Below, piece by piece: positions 26,001 to 33,847 of a stretch of DNA of 41,565 nt. Position numbers and translations under genes: made by a program. How positions within the stretch are numbered: the first letter of the stretch is position 1; every line of letters starts with the position of its first letter. The stretch comes from Gammaproteobacteria bacterium (GTDB lineage Bacteria > Pseudomonadota > Gammaproteobacteria > Pseudomonadales > Pseudohongiellaceae). Under the pieces are notes generated by a model, which saw only the letters and a program-made list of their open reading frames with translations, ran no database searches and was not told the DNA's origin. Location of the stretch: NCBI GenBank assembly GCA_018698975.1, contig JABIPQ010000145.1, positions 1-41,565 on the forward strand, read 5' to 3'.

Positions 26001-26511
26001 CATTACCTTTTTCAAGCTCGGCAAAAAGCTCGGCAACTGCTTCGCTATAAAGAAGACTGGCATCGTCCACAACGCCGGGCATCACACCCAGCTCTGAAAC
26101 CACCGGCAACTGATTGGTTAACTGGGCATTAAAACTATCGATGGTGGAAATTTTGAGTCGAGAGGTATTGTCATTAAGCTGCCACTGTTTTTCCTTATCC
26201 CTGACGATTACTTGCCGGGCAAGATCAATAGTTAATCTTTGATGCTCAGCTAGTGCGGCGAAACTGCCTTCATCCATGCTTTGCGCTTGCGCCATATTTT
26301 CAAGAATGCGATTGCGCATTTCTGACGCTGCTTTACGGGTAAAGGTAATGGCCAGAATTTCTTCGGGATTCTCGCAGCGCGCCAGTAAGGACAAATAACG
26401 CTGTGTGAGAAGTTCGGTCTTGCCTGATCCTGCAGGAGCCTGCACGCAGTAAGAGCGTTCCAGATTAAGAGCCAGGCGTCTTTCTTTCAGGTCATCAGGC
26501 GCCAGGCTCAT
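23035..26511 (-). CDS. AddA-like UvrD-type helicase with C-terminal nuclease domain
   Basis: An ATP-dependent helicase-nuclease for double-strand break processing, 1158 residues from the ATG at 26511, which overlaps the upstream gene's stop as ATGA and has AGAGG in front. Superfamily 1 motifs are Walker A QAPAGSGKTELL (K31), AITFTRKAASEMR (Ia), ILVDEFQDTSSLQ (II), VGDGMQSCYGFRNA (III), LTTNFRS (IV), TIHKAKGLEFDHVLIPG (V) and FYIGVTRA (VI). Near the C-terminus WIIDYKSSRP followed by YKAQLERYAGL is a PD-(D/E)XK nuclease of the RecB/AddA class. No RecC, RecD or Chi-recognition gene is nearby; its partner is the AddB-like protein encoded just upstream. The role is by homology to AddAB. Confidence 0.9.
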   Translation of the reverse strand: MSLAPDDLKERRLALNLERSYCVQAPAGSGKTELLTQRYLSLLARCENPEEILAITFTRKAASEMRNRILENMAQAQSMDEGSFAALAEHQRLTIDLARQVIVRDKEKQWQLNDNTSRLKISTIDSFNAQLTNQLPVVSELGVMPGVVDDASLLYSEAVAELFAELEKGNELSSHVENILGHVNNQWQTLSDLLSGLLAKRDQWLANILDIKNHSAQAREILDNTLSGLIEQKLVELAKALAPYLAELLPLLHFAAANMKALGNSALSECDLEDGLPAESAHAFAQWQEIGKLLLTSTHTLRKQVDKRVGFLSTSDADDKTEIDKRKVMKSAMVELLKQMSNDTELVRLLEEFRHLPDPHYPDAQWNILESLTKILPALVSRLTVVFSRHGQTDHIQVSIAALSALGTDDQHTDLALRLDYHLKHILVDEFQDTSSLQIHLLEKLTYGWQPDDGRTLFIVGDGMQSCYGFRNANVGLFLAARDNGIGQVKLDSLVLTTNFRSQAGVVDWVNTWFAPAFPQQDDISRGGVRYSPAQAIHDALPNLGIETILLTAEQDLDDGRTLMQTREAVLVANKIQDISQQHPGESIAILVRTRSHLKAIIPAMRNLGIRWNAADIDPLSSYPVVQDLLMLTRALLNPADVTAWFAMLRSPWFGLPLQDMHCLAMTAREGNITLWQSLQNFTTIAELSSEARLILARSVPVLEHVRHHRRRLPLREWIEKSWIALGGPATLENSHYLDSVLHFFTLLEEYDESGDISDIHRFEEKVNSKYADGLDPDAPVTIMTIHKAKGLEFDHVLIPGLERKSRPDGNPLLRWREHINHDGHPELLISMPAQRGQDHDRTYQHLKYETTLQQRLETNRLFYIGVTRAIKSACLIGSIKQDADSYKAPDKNSLLASLWPRLEENPASHAQIIAVAADLDNASAESGMHELITRRLKPDWINPGTAFVTSEAENDEVQLTETVHDNLLERMTGDIIHDCLLKIAEGRFELTPAKDDKVLQAMAKQWRLVLAPLTDKLDAAIDEIKHQLQQCSQHEKFQWMLGTPHQEAASELSLSDYRSGHRYQWVIDRTFVDEQGVRWIIDYKSSRPAKGENEAEFILHQELLYKAQLERYAGLFGAMEDRKIRTALFFTALSKFHEIDTSRNETDEQSAIQDSLF

Positions 26512-29264
26512 ATTTGCACCTCTTCTTTGATGCGGCATAAGCTGCCAAGATGACACCAGGTGCAACTGGCACTGACATTCTTTGGATCTACAGCAGCAAA
26601 TCCTTGAAGATATTGGTTCGCCACGCTTGCCAGTGATTCTCGCCAGATTTCGCGAATGCTGTCCCAGCTTGTTTCATTCGGCATATTGGGTTTATTGCTA
26701 AACTGACTTTTTGGGTAAATAGTGTCGTGCTTGCTAATACCCTTGTAGCGAGACTCTTCGACATTGATTTGCGCAATAAACAAACCATCAACAGCTTGGT
26801 TCTGATCTGCTTCAACAGCGAGCATATATAACATTAGTTGAGGGTCGCTTTGACGTTCATCCAGCCATTTAATTTCGCTGCTTTTTCCTGATTTGTAATC
26901 GATAACTACGAGAGAGCCGTCAGCGGTTTCGTCCATGCGATCGATGCGCATGTTAAGAACGAGGTCCGCATGTTTCCACTGCAAACGAGCTTCACTATCA
27001 AGCACCCTGAAGACTCCACGCTTCTTTTCTTCTTCCAGCCAACTGAACAGCAGGGCGGAAAGTCGCTGTGTTTCCAGTGCAATAAAACGCTCTGTCATGG
27101 TGTAGCGATAATGTCGGGCTTTATTCTGTATTGCCAGGTTTACAGATTTTTTGACAACTGTTTCCAGTTCCATGTCACTGCAGTCTAGTAAATGCTGTTG
27201 GTTTTGCATTGTTTTCCAGAAATTTTCCATGACCTCATGAAGCAGACTTCCCAGTACATTGGCCGGTAAACCAATAACGGGGACCGGAAACTGAGTAGCA
27301 TCAAGACGATGAATTGCAAAAGCCTTGAAGGGACAGTCAGCCTGATTAGCGATAAGCGAGATACCACCATGACTGTTTTCTTCTTGAGCCAGCGGTATTA
27401 AATTCTTGTCCCTGAATAATTCAAGATCGCTTCCCTGCATCTTGTTTTCTGTACTGACTTTCATCAAAGCTATTGCTAAGGGATGTAAGAGGGGGCCAGA
27501 ATCACTAATATCCGTGCTTGATATTTTTCCTGCCAACGCTTTCAGCATGGCAGCAGGCTTTAAGGCCAGATCATCATCCTGGCAGGGATAGCTATAGATT
27601 ATCTGGTCAGAGCAATTATCCCTGAATTGCTGTAATTGTTGCCGGGCATTAATGGTTTGTAAGGCAATATCACTTTCCGGCATCCTGGCTTTTTTCTGCA
27701 AGCTCAGCGGTATAAAGGGAGAGGGGCGAGACGCGGGAGGCCAATGCTGTTCGGACAAACCCATTACCCAGGTGTGAGTAAAAACCAGGCCATCGGCTTC
27801 TGTTGGCGTAATAATTTGTATCGCTGACGAATCATGCGTAGGCGCAACAGTGAACGATGCAACAATCTGCATCAGGTGCACCAGTGCCAGATCAAGTGAT
27901 ATAGCACCATGCCAGTGACTTGTCTGTTTAAACAATCTGAGTGCTTTTGACCAGCTATACAGTTGGGCCACTTCTGCATGATCAAGTTGACGCGTACCGG
28001 GCCAGCCCATGGCTTTTAACTGGGCTTCAAAAACATCGCTCCACTGATCACAGCTTGCCCTGGATGGAGACTTTCGTCTGACAGAATCGAGTTCAAGCAG
28101 TGCGGATGATATCTTTTCACTGTATTCCGCTTTGCCTTCGCGTCCCAGAATTTCGCGTACCAGCGCCAGCTGTATTTTCAGCTCGCCTTTCCTGCGCAGC
28201 GAAAATTCCAGTGCAGACTTTGCCAGCTCATCTTCTTCAGCATTGAGAAGAAATGGAGACCTGATTAATTTACAAAATGACAGCGTATCTATCCAGGTGC
28301 TGTTCAGCTTAAGAATTCCCAGGGCTGATTCTATTAGCGGCGTTTCTTGCAAGGGACGACTTAAGGAAATATGTATTGCAGAGGACTTCGCATCCGGCTC
28401 AAAAAAAATGGAGTCCTGACTAAACACATCATTGAACACACGTTGCAGGGAAAGCGCATGTTGTTTTAGCTCCTGACAGATGATGCCAATTTTTGCCTCG
28501 GGGTTTTCTGTTAAAACATTTTTCGCCCAAAATGCGGCTTGTGAAACCTCATCATCAGAGTTAAGGCATGGTTTGTTTATAACATTTGGCGTAAAGGCAG
28601 AAATTTTAAAGTGGTGAAGACTGTCTGACTTTTCGGCCAAGGCATCGATCAGGTCAGCGTAAAGTGGAGGGGGGCTTTGAAAGCCGGTCAGGTATATCTG
28701 CTCGGGAATGTGGATCTGACCCGCCACGATTTTTTCAATAATCCGGGTAACAAGTGGAGACAGGCTTATGACTGATTTCACCTGACAAAAATTTTCAAAA
28801 CTTTCTACCCATGACAAAAAAGCGGCCAGATCATCAAGGTTGTTCGCTGATTTCTGAAAATGATTTTGCTTGCGAATATCATCAAAGCCAATTTTCCAGA
28901 TATGAATAAGTCGCCAGGCTTCCTGGACAGTTCGTGCGGTTGAACTTTTGTTGACCAGATTGGCACCAAATTCTGACTGCTGAATAAGATCTTGCCAGAC
29001 AGAAGCCTCCAGCACCGGCTCCAGTATTTGAAGACTTTCATCTTCACTGGCAGGCACCATTTGCTGCCATTGGCTGCGAATCCAGATGTCGACAGGATAA
29101 ATTTCAGGAGTGTTACAAATGAGAGAAAGCCCCTGATCTTTTCGCCATTGCCCATAAAAATCAAGAAGCTGTATATAGTTTCTGTGATTAGGGGTAAGAA
29201 CAAGGTGACCAGCTGCCATTGCCTCCAAAAGGGGGGTGAATATGGGATATCGATCAGCCATCAA
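26508..29264 (-). CDS. AddB-like PD-(D/E)XK nuclease with iron-sulfur cysteines
   Basis: A 918-residue partner of the AddA-like helicase, resembling the beta/gammaproteobacterial 'probable DNA repair protein' relatives of AddB. The N-terminus (HLVLTPNHRNYIQLL) lacks a Walker A motif, so the helicase half is probably inactive. A degraded helicase body follows. The C-terminal nuclease has VVIDYKSGKSSEI (near residue 790) and DPQLMLYMLAVEA. The cluster cysteines are CPFKAFA (near residue 643) and CTWCHLGSLC (C901, C904, C910), a four-Cys pattern like the Fe-S staple of AddB. It begins 42 bases after the ETF-QO gene and overlaps the AddA-like gene by 4 bases, so translation of the two subunits is coupled. 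Confidence 0.88.
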   Translation of the reverse strand: MMADRYPIFTPLLEAMAAGHLVLTPNHRNYIQLLDFYGQWRKDQGLSLICNTPEIYPVDIWIRSQWQQMVPASEDESLQILEPVLEASVWQDLIQQSEFGANLVNKSSTARTVQEAWRLIHIWKIGFDDIRKQNHFQKSANNLDDLAAFLSWVESFENFCQVKSVISLSPLVTRIIEKIVAGQIHIPEQIYLTGFQSPPPLYADLIDALAEKSDSLHHFKISAFTPNVINKPCLNSDDEVSQAAFWAKNVLTENPEAKIGIICQELKQHALSLQRVFNDVFSQDSIFFEPDAKSSAIHISLSRPLQETPLIESALGILKLNSTWIDTLSFCKLIRSPFLLNAEEDELAKSALEFSLRRKGELKIQLALVREILGREGKAEYSEKISSALLELDSVRRKSPSRASCDQWSDVFEAQLKAMGWPGTRQLDHAEVAQLYSWSKALRLFKQTSHWHGAISLDLALVHLMQIVASFTVAPTHDSSAIQIITPTEADGLVFTHTWVMGLSEQHWPPASRPSPFIPLSLQKKARMPESDIALQTINARQQLQQFRDNCSDQIIYSYPCQDDDLALKPAAMLKALAGKISSTDISDSGPLLHPLAIALMKVSTENKMQGSDLELFRDKNLIPLAQEENSHGGISLIANQADCPFKAFAIHRLDATQFPVPVIGLPANVLGSLLHEVMENFWKTMQNQQHLLDCSDMELETVVKKSVNLAIQNKARHYRYTMTERFIALETQRLSALLFSWLEEEKKRGVFRVLDSEARLQWKHADLVLNMRIDRMDETADGSLVVIDYKSGKSSEIKWLDERQSDPQLMLYMLAVEADQNQAVDGLFIAQINVEESRYKGISKHDTIYPKSQFSNKPNMPNETSWDSIREIWRESLASVANQYLQGFAAVDPKNVSASCTWCHLGSLCRIKEEVQI

Positions 29265-29306
29265 ACGAAGCCCATTTTTATTGCTGGCCTGGAACCTGGA
29301 GAATTT

Positions 29307-31013
29307 TTACATGTTGGGATAATTGGGCCCACCTCCGCCTTCCGGGGATACCCAACTTATATTCTGGGTGGGATCCTTGATGTCACAGGTCTTGCAGTGC
29401 ACACAGTTCTGAGGATTTATCTGGAATCGAGTGTCCTGCTCAGTACGAATTATTTCATACACGCCTGCCGGGCAATAGCGCTGCGCGGGTTCATCATATT
29501 GCGACAAATTGAAATTAATAGGCGTATCAGGGTCAAATAACTGTAAATGACAGGGCTGTTCTTCTTCGTGATTGGTATTGGAAAGATAAACAGAGCTAAG
29601 GCGATCAAAACTGATGGCGTTATCGGGTTTAGGGTAGCGAATTTTGGGACAATATTCTGCCGGTTTCAGGCTGGCATGATCAGGAACCTTGTCCAGCAAT
29701 GTAAACGGCAGCTTGCCACGGAAAATAGTCTGATCAATAAAGCTGTACGCTGATCCCAGTAAGGTGCCAAAGCGATGCATGGCAGGCGCTACGTTACGCA
29801 CCTGCTGCAGTTCAGCATAAATCCAGGATGACTCAATACTGCGCTGATATGAATCCAGAACATTGTTAGAACCCTTATTTTCAGATATAAGTGCTGCAAA
29901 AATACTTTCCGCAGCAAGCATGCCTGATTTCATCGCCGTGTGAGTGCCTTTTAATTTCAGAAAATTCAAAAACCCGGCGTTATCGCCGGCCAACACCCCA
30001 CCCGGAAAGACCAGTGAAGGCAGGGATTGAATGCCGCCTTTGCTTAATGCTCGGGCACCGTAAGAAATTCGTTTACCGCCGTGCAGAATATTTTTAATCA
30101 GGGGGTGATGTTTGAAACGTTGAAATTCTTCAAAGGGATTAAGCCAGGGATTGCTGTAATTTAAATCTGTAATCAAGCCAACGGCAACCTGTCTGTCTTC
30201 CAGGTGGTAAAGAAAACTGCCGCCAGTGGTTTTTCCAAAGCCCAGGGGCCAGCCCAGACCATGAACAATTTTACCGGGGAAATGCTGGCTTGGATCGACT
30301 TCCCACAATTCTTTTATTCCGAGCCCGTAATGCTGTGGTGTCTTGCCTTTATCCAGTTTAAATCTTTGTATCAACTGTTTACCCAGATGGCCCCGGCAGC
30401 CTTCAGCAAACACGGTATATTTTGCCTGTAATTCATAACCGGCTTCAAAGGCGGCTTTTTCATTGCCAGCCTTGTCTCGCCCCATATCACCAGTAGCGAC
30501 ACCAATCACTGCTCCGGCATCATCATAGAGGATTTCTGACGCGCTGAAACCGGCAAACACCTGCACACCCAGATTTTCTGCCTGCTCACCCAGCCAGCGG
30601 CACAAATTACCGAGACTGATGACATGGTTGCCATCATTATGCAGATCTCGTGGAATTAAAAACTCCGGTAATTTAAAGGAACCAGCGGCGCTATACAGGA
30701 AATGAATTTCTTCATTGCTGACTGCCGTGGTGACCGGTGCGCCCATCGCGCGCCAGTCAGGGAATAATTCATCAAGAGCTTTTGATTCCAGCACGGCACC
30801 GGAAAGTATATGGGCGCCGATTTCAGAACCTTTTTCTATCAGGCATATATCAAGAGAGAGATCTTGCTCCTGACTGAGTTGTGCCAGCTTGCAAGCTGTG
30901 GCAAGACCCGCCGGGCCACCGCCCACAATGACTACATCAAAGGGCATAACTTCACGAATAGCTTCACGAACAACTTCACTGGAAGATTCAGGATTGAGGT
31001 CGGCTTGTGACAA
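29307..31013 (-). CDS. Electron transfer flavoprotein-ubiquinone oxidoreductase
   Basis: Inner-membrane flavo-iron-sulfur enzyme that takes electrons from ETF and reduces ubiquinone. It has 568 residues, with the FAD dinucleotide fold VVIVGGGPAGLATACKLAQL at about residues 28-47 and the ubiquinone/FAD core (VFAEGCRGHLGKQL, GGVLAGDNAGFLN). A C-terminal 4Fe-4S domain has CPAGVYE and CVHCKTCDIKDP, ending in the conserved GGGGPNYPNM. The longest frame begins with TTG at 31013 (weak GGAT upstream); the ATG at residue 23 (MPFDVVIVGGG) is an alternative. It is divergent from etfB/etfA, its electron donor. A promoter with TATAAT lies about 45 bases upstream. Confidence 0.95.
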   Translation of the reverse strand: MSQADLNPESSSEVVREAIREVMPFDVVIVGGGPAGLATACKLAQLSQEQDLSLDICLIEKGSEIGAHILSGAVLESKALDELFPDWRAMGAPVTTAVSNEEIHFLYSAAGSFKLPEFLIPRDLHNDGNHVISLGNLCRWLGEQAENLGVQVFAGFSASEILYDDAGAVIGVATGDMGRDKAGNEKAAFEAGYELQAKYTVFAEGCRGHLGKQLIQRFKLDKGKTPQHYGLGIKELWEVDPSQHFPGKIVHGLGWPLGFGKTTGGSFLYHLEDRQVAVGLITDLNYSNPWLNPFEEFQRFKHHPLIKNILHGGKRISYGARALSKGGIQSLPSLVFPGGVLAGDNAGFLNFLKLKGTHTAMKSGMLAAESIFAALISENKGSNNVLDSYQRSIESSWIYAELQQVRNVAPAMHRFGTLLGSAYSFIDQTIFRGKLPFTLLDKVPDHASLKPAEYCPKIRYPKPDNAISFDRLSSVYLSNTNHEEEQPCHLQLFDPDTPINFNLSQYDEPAQRYCPAGVYEIIRTEQDTRFQINPQNCVHCKTCDIKDPTQNISWVSPEGGGGPNYPNM

Positions 31014-31057
31014 GAGAATTAGATCCGTTTTAATAAAAGACTTTTCTATGAGACCTC

Positions 31058-31086
31058 ATTATAATTGCCCTGTCTTTAAATGACAT
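31058..31086 (-). promoter_or_regulatory. Predicted promoter of the ETF-QO operon
   Basis: On the minus strand ATGTCA (31086-31081), 17 bases, then a perfect TATAAT (31063-31058). Transcription would begin near 31051, giving a leader of about 38 bases before the TTG start. The -35 box has two mismatches. The sequence also reads TATAAT on the plus strand (31060-31065), but with no -35 partner there. Confidence 0.5.
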
Positions 31087-31095
31087 AAGAATATA

Positions 31096-31123
31096 AAACC
31101 ATCAGCAGATGGTTTGTTTTTTT
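31096..31123 (+). terminator. Intrinsic terminator-like hairpin in the etfB leader
   Basis: AAACCATC (31096-31103), a 4-base loop AGCA, and GATGGTTT (31108-31115), followed by G and seven T (31117-31123): a perfect 8-bp stem with a U-tract on the plus strand. It stands 35 bases before the etfB ATG and after the divergent promoter region, with no plus-strand gene ending upstream. So it would act either as an attenuator of etfBA or as a stop for stray transcription. Confidence 0.6.
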
Positions 31124-31158
31124 GGACCTTTTTTCCAGCAATAAAAGTAGCCTTTCAG

Positions 31159-31911
31159 ATGAAAATCCTAGTCCCTGTTAAGCGCGTCATTGATGCAAAT
31201 ATCAAAGTACGTGTGTCTGCTGATAATTCAGCTGTTGATCTCAACAATGTAAAAATGTCCATGAACCCTTTTTGCGAAATTGCTGTGGAAGAGGCCGTCA
31301 GGTTAAAAGAAAAGGGCATTGCCAGCGAGATCGTAGCAATCACTATAGGTGACGAAAAAAGCCAGGAGCAACTGCGCACAGCAATGGCGCTGGGAGTTGA
31401 TCGAAGCATCTGGATTGAACAGGCTGGCAATATAGAGCCACTGTCAATTGCCAAACTATTAAAAGCAGTGGTTGATAAAGAATCACCAGACCTGGTCATT
31501 CTCGGTAAGCAGAGTATTGATGGTGATAATAACCAGGTAGGTCAGATGTTGGCTGCCCTTTGTAATATGCCGCAGGGAACATTTGCCTATAAGCTTGAAA
31601 TTGAAGATGGCAGAGCCATTGTTAGCCGCGAGATAGATGGCGGTGAACAGGTGGTCAGTCTGGCGCTTCCCGCAGTGGTGACCACAGATCTCAGGCTAAA
31701 TGAGCCACGATACGCCAAGCTGCCGGATATTATGAAGGCCAAGAAAAAGCCCATTGATCATCTGACGCCTGCAGATTTGGGTATAGAAATCAGCAGCAGT
31801 CTGAAAACCCTTTCGGTCAAAGAACCTGCGGGCCGCTCAGCAGGTGTCATTGTTAATAGTGCCCAGGAGTTGATTGACAAGCTGCGTAATGAGGCAAAAG
31901 TTATTTCCTGA
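31159..31911 (+). CDS. etfB: Electron transfer flavoprotein beta subunit
   Basis: A 250-residue beta subunit of the soluble ETF heterodimer, which binds AMP and accepts electrons from acyl-CoA and other flavin dehydrogenases. [19 protein letters not shown] is the family N-terminus, so I start at ATG 31159 although the frame is open from 31114. Conserved parts are [47 protein letters not shown], the VREIDGG-like [11 protein letters not shown] and [17 protein letters not shown]. No strong ribosome binding site is visible (CCTTTCAG precedes the ATG). It is followed by etfA after 55 bases and faces the divergent ETF-QO gene. Confidence 0.95.
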   Translation: MKILVPVKRVIDANIKVRVSADNSAVDLNNVKMSMNPFCEIAVEEAVRLKEKGIASEIVAITIGDEKSQEQLRTAMALGVDRSIWIEQAGNIEPLSIAKLLKAVVDKESPDLVILGKQSIDGDNNQVGQMLAALCNMPQGTFAYKLEIEDGRAIVSREIDGGEQVVSLALPAVVTTDLRLNEPRYAKLPDIMKAKKKPIDHLTPADLGIEISSSLKTLSVKEPAGRSAGVIVNSAQELIDKLRNEAKVIS

Positions 31912-31966
31912 CTGCATGCGCAGTAGGAATTTTAGAGATAATGGAAACATAAAGACGAGAGAGAGT

Positions 31967-32899
31967 ATGAGCGTACTTGTAATAGCGGAACACAATAACA
32001 AAAAGCTGAATGCGCTTACCGGTAATGTGATTACCGCTGCTGCTAAGATTGATGCAGATGTTCATATTCTTGTTGCTGGCAACGATTGCAGTGCAGTGGC
32101 TGAATCGTCTGCCGAATATGACGGGGTCAGCAAAGTACTCCTCGCGGATAAACCATCCCACGAACATCACTTGCCAGAATCACTTGGCCCTCTTGTCATT
32201 GAGTTAGCCACAAATTACACCGCCATTCTGCTCGCCGCCAGTACAACGGGGAAGAACCTCGCTCCCAGAGTCGCGGCACTTCTTGATGTTGCCCAGATAT
32301 CCGACATAGTGGCAGTAGAAGCCGCAGATACTTTTGTGCGGCCAGTTTATGCCGGTAATGCATTGGCTACTGTGCAATCGAATGACTCAATTAAAATTAT
32401 CACCGTGCGTACCTCAGCCTTTGACGAAACAGCCTCAGGAAACACAAAAGCGCCGATAGAATATGTCGATTTTGCACTGGAGCAGGACTCAAGTCGTTTT
32501 GTCAGTGAAAACCTTGCAGTCAGCGAGCGGCCAGAACTTGCCGCGGCCTCGATAGTCATATCAGGAGGGAGAGGACTGGGCAGTGCCGAGAACTTTCAGA
32601 TACTTGAAAAGCTGGCCGATAAACTTGGCGCTGCCATCGGCGCTTCAAGAGCTGCAGTAGATGCCGGTTATGTGGGGAATGATCTGCAAGTGGGACAAAC
32701 TGGTAAAATTGTAGCACCGGATCTTTATATTGCCGTTGGAATTTCTGGTGCCATTCAGCACCTTGCGGGAATGAAAGACAGCAAAGTGATTGTCGCCATC
32801 AATAGTGATGCGGATGCGCCAATCTTTCAGGTTGCCGACTATGGCCTTGTCGCCGACTTGTTCCAGGTCTTACCTGAAATAGATGCCTTATTGTCATAA
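31967..32899 (+). CDS. etfA: Electron transfer flavoprotein alpha subunit
   Basis: A 310-residue alpha subunit holding the FAD of ETF. It starts at ATG 31967 (MSVLVIAEHNNKKLN, ACGAGAGAGAGT upstream), the family's normal start; the frame is open further upstream into etfB. The C-terminal FAD domain has VISGGRGLGSAENF, AIGASRAAVDAGY, GQTGKIVAPDLYIAVGISGA and INSDADAPIFQVADYG. It works with EtfB and passes electrons to ETF-QO. Downstream there is no clear terminator within 100 bases. Confidence 0.96.
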   Translation: MSVLVIAEHNNKKLNALTGNVITAAAKIDADVHILVAGNDCSAVAESSAEYDGVSKVLLADKPSHEHHLPESLGPLVIELATNYTAILLAASTTGKNLAPRVAALLDVAQISDIVAVEAADTFVRPVYAGNALATVQSNDSIKIITVRTSAFDETASGNTKAPIEYVDFALEQDSSRFVSENLAVSERPELAAASIVISGGRGLGSAENFQILEKLADKLGAAIGASRAAVDAGYVGNDLQVGQTGKIVAPDLYIAVGISGAIQHLAGMKDSKVIVAINSDADAPIFQVADYGLVADLFQVLPEIDALLS

Positions 32900-33232
32900 T
32901 GTAAGACAAGTCAGGCGTATCGAAACAAATAACGTGTATTAGTGTTTTACCTGGACGGGATGACTCGGGTCCTTACCCAAATTTTCCTTCTTTTCAGCAA
33001 CTCACGCTGAAGTCATTTATCAGTGTCATTTTACTTACTTCAATATACTCATCATTAACTTACCAGCTCGTTCTCCATCTCTCTCCATCTCACTCTCGAT
33101 CTCACTTTCCAGTCTGAATTTTAATTAAAATCCGCTAAAGGCTCTGTAGTAATGCAAACCAATAGCTCTATAATCTGACTTCGGTCACATTGAAGCAGGC
33201 CTACCTGTTCGATTATTTTTTAGGAGAGAGTT
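32900..33232. other. Intergenic region with CT-rich decamer repeats and a putative yceI promoter
   Basis: This 333-base gap separates etfA from the yceI-like gene. At 33072-33091 the decamer TCTCCATCTC occurs twice in tandem, and two more degenerate units carry the pyrimidine-rich tract to about 33110. A perfect TATAAT lies at 33169-33174, with only a weak -35 (TGTAGT, 33145-33150, spacing 18). That would give a leader of about 50 bases before the yceI ATG. No gene is seen. Confidence 0.45.
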
Positions 33233-33838
33233 ATGTTCACTATCACACGCCGTCGATTTCCAATTATTTCATCCTTTGTATTTATACTTCTGACATCCAG
33301 CCAATCAGGATTTGCTGCCTGGACACTTAATCAGGATGATTCTGCTTTGTATTACATTACCAGCAAAGCTGCTGCCGTCTCTGAGCTGAATTCATTTACT
33401 GAGCTGTCTGGAAGCATTAATGATGCCGGCAATGGCACCCTGGCCATTAGTCTGTCCAGTGTGGACACTGCGGTAGACATCCGTAACGAGCGCATGCGCG
33501 ACATCGTTTTTCAGGTAGCAAACTATCCAATTGCCAGTATTTCAGTACAGGCTAACGGCGCTATGTTGGCAGGAATGAGTGCAGGGGAGACAGTTCAGGC
33601 GACTTTTGATGCAGTTATTGAACTGCATGGCATACAGCAAAACATGCCGGTAGAACTCGCTGTTAATAAACAGGAAAGTGGTGGCTTACTGGTTGTTTTG
33701 GCGAAGCCGCTCATCATCAATGCCGCCTCATTTGGCCTGGCAGAGAGTGTAGAGCAATTACGGGAAATCGCCGGACTGCCGAGCATCAACAATAATGTAG
33801 TTGTCGATTTTACTCTGCAGTTCGACGCAGCCGATTAA
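33233..33838 (+). CDS. Exported YceI-like (lipocalin-fold) protein
   Basis: A 201-residue protein with a signal peptide (TITRRRFPIISSFVFILLTS, cleavage near GFAA). The mature part is a YceI domain of about 175 residues: WTLNQDDSALYYITSKAAAV at the start, the central IRNERMRDIVFQVANYPIAS, and the DAVIELHGIQQNMPVEL strand. YceI proteins form an extended lipocalin barrel that binds isoprenoid-like lipids in the periplasm; the physiological role is poorly known. AGGAGAGAG precedes the ATG by 3-10 bases, a strong site. It converges on rne with 9 bases between the stops. Confidence 0.88.
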   Translation: MFTITRRRFPIISSFVFILLTSSQSGFAAWTLNQDDSALYYITSKAAAVSELNSFTELSGSINDAGNGTLAISLSSVDTAVDIRNERMRDIVFQVANYPIASISVQANGAMLAGMSAGETVQATFDAVIELHGIQQNMPVELAVNKQESGGLLVVLAKPLIINAASFGLAESVEQLREIAGLPSINNNVVVDFTLQFDAAD

Positions 33839-33847
33839 TATACTGAC

